8,707 nt of DNA from Myxococcota bacterium. GTDB taxonomy: Bacteria; Myxococcota_A; UBA9160; PR03. The notes beneath the pieces were generated by a model. That model did not search any database. It was not told the origin of the DNA and saw only the letters and a program-made list of their open reading frames with translations. Shown here piece by piece: positions 1 through 8,071 of the stretch. The stretch lies in contig JALOQG010000273.1 in NCBI GenBank assembly GCA_025453505.1, forward strand, positions 1 through 8,707. The letters run 5' to 3'. The position numbers and the translations under genes are program-made. Numbering within the stretch: the first letter of the stretch is position 1; every line of letters begins with the position of its first letter.

Positions 1-1067
1 GACGCCGGATCGTGTTCGGCTTCGAGCACACGCCGCGCGGCGCTGCCCAGTCGCGCCGCAAGCGCCGGGTCGGCACGCAGCGCATGCACTGCGTCCGACC
101 ACGTCTGCGCGGGCGCCGCGTCGGGAACGAGCCAACCCGACCGGTCGTGGACCAGCGGATCGGCGATCGAAGCGCGCGCGACGATCGCGCGACCGGCCTC
201 CATGTAGTTGAGCAGTTTGATCGGGAAGCCGCCGGGTGCGCGGCGCGCGAGCAGCGCGACGCCCGCGCCGAAGGTGAGCGCGCGCCCTTCGGCGGCGTCC
301 GCGACGCGCGCCGTGACGAGCGGTGCCGGCGCGTCGCCGGGCGCGTGCGTCGCGATCACGATCGGAACGCGGGTCTCGCGCGCCGCCGACGCGAGCACGT
401 CCAGATCCTGATAGCCGTCGAGGTTGCCGGCGTAGAGCGCGTAGCGACCGCGCGCGAGACCGAAGCGGGCGCACGCCGCTTCGATCGCAGCCTCGCCGGG
501 CGCCGCCGTCGGCGCGAGGCCCGGCGGAATCCGCACGACCCGGCCCGGCGCGTCGGCGGACAGCTCCTGCTCCGCCGCCCGCGAGAGCGCGATCACGGCA
601 TCGGCGCGCCGCGCGACGAAGCGATCGATCCCGGTGCCGAGCGCGCGCAGCGGCGCTCCGAGCCGCGCACTCGCATAGGTCTCCAGCTCGTGTCTCAGGA
701 CAGTGTGGGCGACGTACACGACCGGAACGCGCGTCACGCGGCGCGCGAGCAGCGCGGCGAGTGCCGCCTCGGCATTGTGCGCGAGCACCGCGTCGAAAGG
801 ATCGCGCCGGTGCGCACGGACGAGCGTGGCGGCGAGCGCCAGATCCGCGACCGGCTTGCCCGCGCTCGGCCCGGAATGCAACCTCCGCGGCGCGAACGGA
901 GCGCGCACGAGGAGCAGGTCCGCGGGCGCACGGCCCTCACCGGCTCCGTAGCAGACGAGCGTCACGCGCACGCCGGCGCCGGCGAGCGAGCGCGCCTGCT
1001 CCGCGAAGTAGACCTGCGAGCCCTGCGGAAACGGAAACGGGAACGCGCCGACGAGTGCGAGATGCAC
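1..1067 (-). CDS. GT4-family glycosyltransferase (partial, 3' end cut by the window)
   Basis: A cytoplasmic or membrane-associated GT-B glycosyltransferase that would transfer a sugar from an activated donor to an envelope glycan or lipid acceptor; donor and acceptor cannot be read from sequence. The visible 355 residues start with a Rossmann-like N-domain (LALVGAFPF at 3-11, then GSQVYFAEQARSL at 16-28, the usual GT4 glycine loop and first helix). A linker motif VVRIPPG lies at 177-183, followed by the C-domain opening YALYAGNLDGYQDLDVL (209-225). The donor-binding signature is GFPIKLLNYMEAGRAIVA at about 280-297, a variant of the E-x7-E motif in which only the second Glu is obvious. GTG at 1067 is chosen because an in-frame stop lies just upstream at 1101-1103 and no other start codon lies between; its SD is weak. 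It follows the GT2 gene by 33 bases and is probably co-transcribed. The last few dozen residues fall outside the window. Confidence 0.85.
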   Translation of the reverse strand, partial: MHLALVGAFPFPFPQGSQVYFAEQARSLAGAGVRVTLVCYGAGEGRAPADLLLVRAPFAPRRLHSGPSAGKPVADLALAATLVRAHRRDPFDAVLAHNAEAALAALLARRVTRVPVVYVAHTVLRHELETYASARLGAPLRALGTGIDRFVARRADAVIALSRAAEQELSADAPGRVVRIPPGLAPTAAPGEAAIEAACARFGLARGRYALYAGNLDGYQDLDVLASAARETRVPIVIATHAPGDAPAPLVTARVADAAEGRALTFGAGVALLARRAPGGFPIKLLNYMEAGRAIVARASIADPLVHDRSGWLVPDAAPAQTWSDAVHALRADPALAARLGSAARRVLEAEHDPA

Positions 1068-1100
1068 GCGGCGCTCAGTCGCGCCGTCGCCGCGGCGTCC

Positions 1101-1862
1101 TCACGTGACTTCCTCGGCCGAGTTCGCTGTCTCGCGCACGGCGACTTCGCGCGGCGGCCGCTGGAGATCGCGGTACAGGATCAGCAGCTCGAGCAGCGCG
1201 CGCGCGACGACGCGCGGCGAGGCGCCCTTGGCGCGCCCCGCGACGCGCGGGTGGTGCGTGACCGGAACCTCGCGGATGCGAAAGCCCGAGCGCCGCGCGC
1301 GCACGAGCAGCTCCGTGTTGACGAACGCGCCGATCGATGCGATCGGCAGCGCGTCGAGCACCGGACGGCGGAAGACCTTGAAGGCGCAGTCGATGTCGCG
1401 CACGCGCAGGCCGAAGAGCCCGCGGACCAGGACGCCCCAGCCCCACGCGAGTACGCGCCGCAGCCAGGGGTCGCGCCGGGGCGTACGCGCGCCGGCGACG
1501 ATGTCGAACTCGTCCACGTGCGCGAGCAGTTGCTCGATTTCGCGCAGGTCGAACTGGAGGTCGGCGTCGCTGAAGAAGACGAGTTCGCCGCGCGCGGCGC
1601 GCAGCCCCGATCGCAGCGCGGCGCCGTAGCCGCGATTGCGCGGATGCCGCAGCAGCCGCACGCGCGGATCGCGCCGCCGCACGGACTGCACCACCGCGGC
1701 GCTGCCGTCGCGCGAGCCGTCGTCGACGACGATCAGCTCGAAGTCGTCCGCGAGCCGGGGCCCGATCGCGAGCGCGGAGTCGAGGAGCGGCCCGACGTTC
1801 GCCTCTTCGTCGAACATCGGGAACACGAGCGAGATGCTGCGCGGGCGCTTCGGGTCGTTCAC
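1101..1862 (-). CDS. GT2 glycosyltransferase, dolichyl-phosphate mannose synthase-like
   Basis: A 253-residue GT-A glycosyltransferase of the DPM1/polyprenyl-phosphate sugar synthase type. By family knowledge it moves a sugar from a nucleotide donor to a polyprenyl phosphate or lipid at the inner face of the membrane. Visible motifs: SLVFPMFDEEANV (11-23), nucleotide-binding VVDDGS (45-50), RGYGAALRSGL (77-87), the metal-binding SDADLQ (98-103, a DxD-like D-A-D), DIVAGAR (120-126), and the acceptor-site DIDCAFKVFRR (156-166). There are no strong transmembrane segments, so it is a stand-alone catalytic domain rather than an ArnC/GtrB form with a membrane tail. The GTG at 1862 is preferred over earlier in-frame starts: it follows the phosphodiesterase stop by 16 bases, has a GGTGGA ribosome-binding sequence about 5 bases upstream, and puts the family motif near residue 11. 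It sits between a phosphodiesterase-like gene and a GT4 gene, which points to envelope glycan or glycolipid synthesis. The exact substrate is unknown. Confidence 0.9.
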   Translation of the reverse strand: MNDPKRPRSISLVFPMFDEEANVGPLLDSALAIGPRLADDFELIVVDDGSRDGSAAVVQSVRRRDPRVRLLRHPRNRGYGAALRSGLRAARGELVFFSDADLQFDLREIEQLLAHVDEFDIVAGARTPRRDPWLRRVLAWGWGVLVRGLFGLRVRDIDCAFKVFRRPVLDALPIASIGAFVNTELLVRARRSGFRIREVPVTHHPRVAGRAKGASPRVVARALLELLILYRDLQRPPREVAVRETANSAEEVT

Positions 1863-1878
1863 CGTTCCACCGGGCGGA

Positions 1879-3501
1879 CTACTCGAGATAGCCGAGCGCG
1901 CGCAGCCGCTCCGCGACGCGCGCCTCCTCTTCGGCACTGTAGGGCAGTGACGCCCGCGACCGCTCCCCGGCAGCCGGCGCTTCCTCCAGCCCGAGGACGC
2001 GCAGTACCGCGGCGGCGACGTCCGCGATGCCGGCCGGCCGCTCGGCGTGGCCGGCCGCATCGAGCCAGATGCCGTCACGTCGATGTGTTCCGTTCATGCC
2101 GCGTCCGCGTCCGCCGGCCCACTCGCCGGGGTCGAGCGTGCGCAGCGACGCGAGATCGGCGCGTTCCCACGGCGTCGCGACCAGGGAGTGCGCGTAGCCG
2201 TCCTCGAGTGCGAGCTCGAAGACGACGTCCGGCGCACGCGCGACGAACGGTCCCGCGTAGACCTCTTCGCGCGGCAGCGCCCATTCGACGACGGGGCGGC
2301 CGTCCTCGAGCTTCCAGTCGAGCAGCGCGTCGATGACGTCGCGTTGCACGCGCGCGTGATCGAGCTTCGCGACGCGGCCCTGCGCTTCGCGTCCGGCCTC
2401 GTTGATCCACACGCCGGGTTGCGTGTTGACCTCTTCGGCGAACGCGTCCGTGCGGCGCCACTCGATCCCCCCGAAGCGCGCGCCGCTCTCGAGGCGGGCC
2501 GCCGAGCCGCGCGCGCGGCGGAAGATCGCCTGCGCGGCCGCGGGCGGCAGCACGCGCAGCGCGAGATCGCGCGCGCGTCGCGCGACGAGATCGATCGCGC
2601 CGGCGCCGCGCCGTGCGAGCAGGCCGCAATCCGCGAGATGGCGGTTCAGGTGCACGACGCGCCGCGACGCGCCGCCCTGGCCGTGATCGGAGACGACGAA
2701 GCACGCCGCGTCGTCGCCGAACGCAGCGCGCAGCGCACCGCACGCGGCGTCGAGGCGTTCGTACACGGCGACGAGCGCGCCCTTGCGCGCGGCCGATGCG
2801 TTCGGATCGTGGCGCGGCGACGCCGCATCGTGATCGCGCCAGTAGTGATGCGCGACGGTGTCGCTCTCCGAGAACACGACGACGCCGAGCGCCGGCTCGC
2901 GTGCGTCCTCGCGAAGCTGGCGCAGCGCCTCGATCGCGAAGCCGCACTTGCGGTCGATGCGCGCGAGCAGGCGATCGATGGCGCGCTCGTGCCAGCCGTC
3001 GCCCCGTGCGCCTTCGTCGAGGTCGGGCCGCATCCAGGCGCCCGCGCGCGCGGCGACCTTCGCGTAGAGCGCGGGGTCGCTCGCGAACGACGCGTCGCTG
3101 CCGGTCGAGACGGGCGCGTCGAAGCCGGGCACGAGCAGGCCCGCGACGGGATCCGCCGGATGCGTCGCGGGCACGCCGAGCACCAGCACGGGCAGACCCG
3201 CACGGGTCGCGCGCATCCAGAACGGTTCGCCGGCGCGATCCGACGCGTTGACGAAGCGGATGCGGTAGGCGCCCTCGATTTTCTGCGTGAAGTCGAAGAG
3301 GCCGTGGGCGCCGGGCAGGAGTCCGGTCGCGAACGACGCCCACGCGGGGAAACTCATCGGCGGCGTCACCGATGGCAGCGGCGCCGCGCGGCCGGCGTCG
3401 AGCCAGCGCGCCAGGTTCGGCAGCTGGCCGGCGTCGCAGAGCGGCCGCAGCACCGACCAGTCGGCGCCGTCCAGGCCGAGGACGAGGACGCGAGAGCGCA
3501 A
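1879..3501 (-). CDS. Alkaline phosphatase superfamily protein (type I phosphodiesterase/nucleotide pyrophosphatase)
   Basis: A 540-residue metalloenzyme of the AlkP superfamily, expected to hydrolyse or transfer phosphate mono- or diesters using two metal ions. The natural substrate is unknown. The first metal Asp is D11 in VLGLDGADW. The nucleophile region is TPPMSFPAWASFATG (46-60), with S50 aligning to the nucleophile Thr of NPP enzymes; PGAHGLFDF follows at 63-71. Further metal ligands appear in SESDTVAHHY (D214, H218), VVSDHGQG (D272, H273) and GTHRRDG (H473). The C-terminus RLRALGYLE is typical of a bacterial subgroup of this family. No signal peptide or membrane helix is seen, so it may be cytoplasmic. 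The start is TTG at 3501, giving MRSRVLVLGLDGADW with the active-site Asp at the normal place. No nearby ATG or GTG fits, and the SD is poor. Only 3 bases separate it from the isocitrate dehydrogenase stop, so translation is likely coupled. Together with the two glycosyltransferases downstream it suggests envelope lipid or glycan metabolism (inference). Confidence 0.88.
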   Translation of the reverse strand: MRSRVLVLGLDGADWSVLRPLCDAGQLPNLARWLDAGRAAPLPSVTPPMSFPAWASFATGLLPGAHGLFDFTQKIEGAYRIRFVNASDRAGEPFWMRATRAGLPVLVLGVPATHPADPVAGLLVPGFDAPVSTGSDASFASDPALYAKVAARAGAWMRPDLDEGARGDGWHERAIDRLLARIDRKCGFAIEALRQLREDAREPALGVVVFSESDTVAHHYWRDHDAASPRHDPNASAARKGALVAVYERLDAACGALRAAFGDDAACFVVSDHGQGGASRRVVHLNRHLADCGLLARRGAGAIDLVARRARDLALRVLPPAAAQAIFRRARGSAARLESGARFGGIEWRRTDAFAEEVNTQPGVWINEAGREAQGRVAKLDHARVQRDVIDALLDWKLEDGRPVVEWALPREEVYAGPFVARAPDVVFELALEDGYAHSLVATPWERADLASLRTLDPGEWAGGRGRGMNGTHRRDGIWLDAAGHAERPAGIADVAAAVLRVLGLEEAPAAGERSRASLPYSAEEEARVAERLRALGYLE

Positions 3502-3504
3502 GCG

Positions 3505-4472
3505 CTAGAGCCGCTCGATCACCGAGTCGGTGAACTGATCGGTGCTGGCGTTGCCGCCGAGATCGCGGGTGCGCAGCTGCGGCACGGCGAGCACGGCGTG
3601 GACGGCCGACTCGACGCGATCGCCGGCCTCGCTCTCGCCGATGTGCCGCAGCATCTCGACGGCCGAGAGGATCACCGCGGTCGGATTCGCGAGCCGTTTG
3701 CCCGCGATGTCGGGCGCGCTGCCGTGCACGGCTTCGAAGACCGCGACGTCGTCACCGAGGTTCGCGCCCGGCACCACGCCGAGTCCACCGACGAGACCCG
3801 CGCAGAGGTCCGACATGATGTCGCCGTAGAGGTTCTCGAGCAGCAGCACGTCGAACTGCGAAGGATCGCGCACGAGCTGCATCGCGCAGTTGTCGACGAT
3901 CACCTCGCCGTACTCGATGTCGCGGTGATCGCGGGCGACGCGGCGGCAGCACTCGAGGAAGAGGCCGTCCGAGAGCTTCATGATGTTGGCCTTGTGCACG
4001 GCCGTGATCTTCTTGCGGCCGCGCTGCTCGGCCATCTTGAATGCGTAGGAGGCGATGCGCAGGCAGGCGCGCTCGGTGATCACCTTGATGCTCTCGACGA
4101 CGCCGGGTGCCACGCGGTGCTCGAGCCCCGAGTAGAGGTCCTCGGTGTTCTCGCGGACGACGATCAGATCGACGCCCTCGAAGCGCGTCGAGAGTCCGGG
4201 GATCGAGCGCACCGGCCGCAGGCACGCATACAGGTCGAGATCCTGGCGCAGCGTGACGTTGGCCGACCGGAAGCCCGCCGCCGGATCGACTGGAGCACCG
4301 GCTCGGGCACGGGCGTTCCGTACTTGGCGATCACCTCGCCGCCCGCCTCGACCCGGTCCCATTCGATCGCGACGCCCGCCGCGGCGAGCACCCGGACCAT
4401 CGCCTCGGTCACTTCGGGCCCGATCCCGTCTCCCGGGAGCAGGGTCACGGCGTGCTGTTTCTGGGTCGACAT
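3505..4472 (-). pseudogene. icd: NAD-dependent isocitrate dehydrogenase, broken by a small deletion and frameshift
   Basis: Encodes an isocitrate dehydrogenase of the beta-decarboxylating dehydrogenase family (isocitrate to 2-oxoglutarate, TCA cycle), but in two reading frames. Frame one starts at ATG 4472 (AGGAG 12 bases upstream; a TTG directly before it is possible) and gives the N-terminus with LLPGDGIGPEV, ending sensibly at VLQSIRR (4278). The second frame resumes at GFRSANVTLRQ (from 4275) and continues to the normal end. Between them the conserved stretch that normally reads like N-x-V-A-L-K-G-P-x-T-T-P is absent. About 14 codons are lost and the frame shifts, a net loss of 3n+1, near 43 bases. 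The rest is intact: substrate Ser in FRSANV, RENTEDLYSG, the VHKANIMK lysine, ENLYGDIMSD metal Asp, and HGSAPDIAG. Asp-Ile after the Pro (codons 3706-3711) is the NAD rather than NADP signature. RENTEDLYSG argues against isopropylmalate dehydrogenase. A true mutation and an assembly error cannot be separated here. Confidence 0.85.
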
Positions 4473-4583
4473 CAAATACCCCGTCTCCTATGTTGCTGCG
4501 CCTTCAGGGCCACCCGGCCCACCACCCGCGTACGGTGAGGCCCCCTCGGCGAGAGGGCCCCGGACCTCCGGAGGATCCCAGCG
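4473..4583. promoter_or_regulatory. Divergent intergenic region between icd and rplC
   Basis: These 111 bases separate two divergently transcribed starts, so both promoters should lie here or inside the gene ends. The icd side carries AGGAG (about 4485-4489 on the minus strand). The rplC side carries GGAGG at 4570-4574, nine bases before its ATG. I could not find a convincing -35/-10 pair at normal spacing in either direction. Confidence 0.5.
4539..4559 (+). other. Hairpin in the rplC leader
   Basis: An imperfect inverted repeat: GGCCC at 4539-4543 pairs with GGGCC at 4555-4559, then one C/A mismatch, then CTC with GAG around a GGC loop. It lies ten bases before the rplC Shine-Dalgarno. It has no T-run, so it is not an intrinsic terminator. 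In this GC-rich DNA it may be chance; a translational control element is possible but unproven. Confidence 0.35.
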
Positions 4584-5225
4584 ATGTCCATCGAGCTTCT
4601 GTGCCGCAAGATCGGCATGACCCGCATCTTCGATGAGAAGGGCGAGGCCGTCACGGTCACCGTCCTCACGGCGGGCCCCAACTACGTCGTCCAGAAGAAG
4701 ACCGAGGACACGGACGGGTACGTCGCTCTCCAGCTCGGCTTCGGTGAAAAGCGCCGCAAGGTGACGACCAGGCCGCAGCTCGGCCACTTCGACAAGGCCA
4801 AGGTCGCGCCGCAGCGCCATCTGCACGAATCGCGGGTGTCGGCCGAGGATGCCGCAAAGTACGAGGTCGGACAGGAGCTGCGGGCCGACGTCTTCACGGC
4901 TGGCCAGACCGTCGACGTCATCGGAACGAGCAAGGGCCGCGGCACGGCGGGCGTCGTCAAGCGCCATCACTTCTCGATGCAGAAGTGGACGCACGGCACG
5001 CACGAGGGCTTCCGCTCGCCCGGCTCGATCGGCCCGGGCACCTGGCCCGCGCACGTGATCAAGGGTCTGCGCATGGCGGGCCGCATGGGCAACGAGCAGG
5101 TCACGGTGCGCAACCTCGTGATCGCGCGCATCGACCTCGACGCGAACCGGATCCTGATCCGCGGCGCCGTGCCCGGCGCCAACGACGGACTGGTCCGCGT
5201 GCGCGCCGCGATCGCGCCCCGCTAG
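4584..5225 (+). CDS. rplC: 50S ribosomal protein L3 (uL3)
   Basis: Full-length 213-residue L3, a primary 23S rRNA-binding protein that helps nucleate large-subunit assembly and reaches toward the peptidyl transferase centre with its central loop. Motifs: LLCRKIGMTRIFDEKG (5-20), GHFDKAKV (67-74), VIGTSKGRGTAGVVKRHHF (112-130), SPGSIG (145-150), KGLRMAGRMGNEQVTV (160-175) and GAVPGANDGLV (194-204). The central loop reads HGTHEGF...GPGTWPAHV, so the glutamine that PrmB methylates in E. coli (Q150) is Thr here (T153). GGAGG with a nine-base spacer supports ATG 4584. The context is unusual: L3 is normally in the S10 operon after rpsJ and before rplD, whereas here a divergent icd lies upstream and rlmE follows after five bases. 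Whether this is the only L3 gene in the genome cannot be told from the window. Confidence 0.96.
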   Translation: MSIELLCRKIGMTRIFDEKGEAVTVTVLTAGPNYVVQKKTEDTDGYVALQLGFGEKRRKVTTRPQLGHFDKAKVAPQRHLHESRVSAEDAAKYEVGQELRADVFTAGQTVDVIGTSKGRGTAGVVKRHHFSMQKWTHGTHEGFRSPGSIGPGTWPAHVIKGLRMAGRMGNEQVTVRNLVIARIDLDANRILIRGAVPGANDGLVRVRAAIAPR

Positions 5226-5230
5226 CTCCC

Positions 5231-5835
5231 GTCGCGTACGACCGCAAAGACTCCTTCTACGAGCGCGCCAAGCGCGAGGGGTTCCGCTCGCGGGCGGCCT
5301 ACAAGCTCCAGGAGCTGCAGGCCCAGCATCGCCTGCTGCGCAGTGGCGATCGCGTCGCCGACCTCGGCTGCTGGCCGGGCGGCTGGATGCAGATCGCGAG
5401 CGAGATCGTCGGCCCGCGCGGGCGGGTCGTCGGGATCGATCTCGACGAGACCCCTCCCTTCGATCGAGAGAACGTGATCGCATTGCAGGGCGACCTCTCG
5501 CAAGCGGGCGTCGAGACTCGGATTCTCGAAGCGCTCGGCGGACCCGCGGACGTCGTGCTCTCGGACGCCGCGCCCAAGCTGACGGGCGTGCGCGCGACCG
5601 ATCGCGCGCGCGAAGAGGCCCTGCTCGAGGCGCTCGAGGCGCTCGCGCCGACGCTGCTGCGGCCGGGCGGCACCTTCGTCGCGAAGCTGCTCGACGCGCC
5701 CGAGTCGCAGGCCTTCGTGACCCGGCTGCGGCCACGCTTCGCGTCGGTGAAGGTCACGAAGTCTCAGGCGACTCGTAAAGGAAGCAGTGAGAAGTATCTG
5801 ATCGCACGGGATTTTCGTGCGGTCCGAGATGCTCT

Positions 5836-5839
<4 letters not shown>
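5231..5839 (+). CDS. rlmE: 23S rRNA (uridine-2552) 2'-O-methyltransferase RlmE (FtsJ/RrmJ)
   Basis: SAM-dependent methyltransferase that 2'-O-methylates a universally conserved uridine of the 23S rRNA A-loop late in 50S assembly. Numbering from the codon at 5231 gives 202 residues, close to the usual size (E. coli 209). The RNA-binding N-terminus YDRKDSFYERAKREGFRSRA is followed by the SAM motif DLGCWPGGWMQ (44-54). The K-D-K-E catalytic set is complete: K25 in AAYKL, D112 in LSDAAP, K152 in VAKLL and E187 in SEKYLIA. The start is a problem. The family begins at about the V-A-Y-D position, but that codon is GTC, and no ATG, GTG or TTG occurs in this frame until ATG 4985 deep inside rplC, which would add some 80 unrelated residues. 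Either a rare non-canonical start is used by reinitiation after the rplC stop five bases upstream, or a GTG was miscalled. Probably co-transcribed with rplC. Confidence 0.9.
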
Positions 5840-7194
<1,355 letters not shown>

Positions 7195-7266
7195 GGGGCG
7201 CGCAGGGTAGCAGGGGCGTTCCGCCGCAGTACCTTGGGCCGCCCCTCCATCGAAGGAAGCGACTCC
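7195..7266. promoter_or_regulatory. Divergent promoter region between rimO and the VOC gene
   Basis: A 72-base gap between opposed starts. On the minus strand, TACCCT (7204-7209) is a possible -10 box for rimO with no convincing -35. On the plus strand, AAGGAAG (7253-7259) is a strong ribosome-binding site seven bases before the TTG start of the VOC gene. I see no clear -35/-10 pair for that gene. Confidence 0.4.
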
Positions 7267-7752
7267 TTGCGTTCTCGACCGTTCCGCATTCTCGGACTGC
7301 AACAGATCGCCGTGGGCGCACCTCGAAAGGACGCCCTCCGGCACCTGTGGATCGAGCTTCTCGGACTCACGCTGCGCGGCGAGTTCCGCAGCGAGAGCGA
7401 AAACGTCGACGAAGACATCGCCGCCGCCGGAACGGGCCCCTTCGCCGTCGAGGTCGATCTGATGCAGCCGATCGATCCGGAGAAGAGCCCGCGTGTACAC
7501 GTGCCGGCGCTCAATCACATCGGTCTGTGGGTCGACGATCTCGCCGCGGCCGTCGATTGGTTGGGTCGCCACGGGGTGCGCTTCACGCCGGGCGGGATCC
7601 GCAAGGGCGCGGCCGGCTTCGACGTGTGCTTCATCCACCCCAAGGGGAACAACGAATCGCCGGTCGGTGGCGAAGGCGTGCTCATCGAGCTCGTCCAGGC
7701 GCCGCGCGAGGTGATCGACGCCCATCGCGATGTCGAGCAACGCTCGCGTTGA
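7267..7752 (+). CDS. VOC-fold metalloenzyme, methylmalonyl-CoA epimerase / lactoylglutathione lyase-like
   Basis: A 161-residue cytoplasmic protein of the vicinal oxygen chelate superfamily, made of two beta-alpha-beta-beta-beta halves. The first half begins ILGLQQIAVGAPR (8-20). The second begins ALNHIGLWVDDLAAAVDWL (81-99) and ends CFIHPKGNN...GVLIELVQAP (121-146). H84 and E141 are at the expected metal-ligand places; the first-half ligand that is His in many family members is Gln here (Q13). The HPK...GVLIELVQ ending is shared with methylmalonyl-CoA epimerases, but lactoylglutathione-lyase-type and unassigned VOC proteins look similar, so the reaction is left open. TTG 7267 is chosen because AAGGAAG stands seven bases upstream and the first beta strand then starts at a normal position; the same frame stays open far upstream only as antisense to rimO. 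It appears monocistronic, with 319 bases before the next gene. Confidence 0.78.
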   Translation: MRSRPFRILGLQQIAVGAPRKDALRHLWIELLGLTLRGEFRSESENVDEDIAAAGTGPFAVEVDLMQPIDPEKSPRVHVPALNHIGLWVDDLAAAVDWLGRHGVRFTPGGIRKGAAGFDVCFIHPKGNNESPVGGEGVLIELVQAPREVIDAHRDVEQRSR

Positions 7753-7883
7753 TGCGCCGTGTTCGTGACGCGCGTCATCCACATCGCGCGCGCGCCACGG
7801 ACTTCTCTCTCGGGTCCGGATTCGCGCGGCCGCGTGAAGCAAAGTGATGCGCGATGCATCCAATGGAAGCCAGCGTTATTCGA

Positions 7884-7912
7884 CTGACTTCCCTTACCGG
7901 TCGGGTTAGCAT
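7884..7912 (+). promoter_or_regulatory. Sigma70-like promoter for the DUF1329 gene
   Basis: CTGACT (7884-7889, four of six to TTGACA) lies 17 bases before TAGCAT (7907-7912, four of six to TATAAT with the key TA...T positions). Transcription would begin near 7919 and leave a leader of about 150 bases. The spacing is ideal and the position fits; nothing experimental supports it. Confidence 0.5.
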
Positions 7913-7917
7913 GGCCG

Positions 7918-7937
7918 ACGCTTCGCGGGGGAAGCGT
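7918..7937 (+). other. Perfect hairpin at the start of the predicted DUF1329 leader
   Basis: ACGCTTC (7918-7924) pairs perfectly with GAAGCGT (7931-7937) around a GCGGGG loop. The stem can extend by a G-T and a C-G pair. It sits at the predicted transcription start, so it may protect the 5' end of the message or act as an operator. It lacks a T-run and is therefore not a good terminator for the VOC gene. Confidence 0.4.
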
Positions 7938-8071
7938 TGTCGCTCTAGAGCACCGGAACGATCGACCGGCAGCGGTCGGCCCGGCTTCGGTGGAGTTCCT
8001 TCACACAATTCCCTTCACAAGGTCTGCCGCCGCGGCCCCCTCCGATTCCGCGGCCCAGCAAAGGAGACGCA

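Larger units (their letters stand above)
7753..8071 (+). other. Intergenic leader/promoter region upstream of the DUF1329 gene
   Basis: A 319-base stretch with no convincing gene. It holds a perfect 12-base palindrome TGACGCGCGTCA (7766-7777) just after the VOC stop without a T-run, a sigma70-like promoter (7884-7912), a seven-base-pair hairpin (7918-7937), a weaker five-base-pair one (CGACC 7963-7967 with GGTCG 7974-7978), and the Shine-Dalgarno AAAGGAG at 8060-8066. Base composition is less GC-extreme around 7861-7912, as expected for a promoter. A small open frame here (7854-8090) is not supported. Confidence 0.6.

Noticed and set aside
12..2336. 774-codon open frame on the plus strand
   Set aside because: It is antisense to the two glycosyltransferases and part of the phosphodiesterase. 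Its Arg/Ala-rich composition has no domain motifs, as expected for open shadow frames in GC-rich DNA.
4164..4362. Two separate overlapping proteins at icd instead of one broken gene
   Set aside because: The two frames match consecutive parts of one isocitrate dehydrogenase, and each frame's tail beyond the junction is unlike any known sequence.
2047..4620. 857-codon open frame on the plus strand
   Set aside because: It covers the phosphodiesterase and icd in antisense and runs into rplC. The translation is low-complexity Arg/Ala/Asp with no recognisable fold, while the minus strand carries conserved enzymes.
4488..5735. 415-codon open frame on the minus strand
   Set aside because: It lies antisense to rplC and rlmE, both of which have clear family motifs.
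7766..7777. Palindrome after the VOC gene as an intrinsic terminator
   Set aside because: TGACGCGCGTCA has no loop and no T-run. Such GC palindromes are frequent by chance at this base composition.
7195..7863. Upstream extension of the rimO frame to 7863
   Set aside because: It is antisense to the VOC gene, with no RimO homology before the start at 7194.
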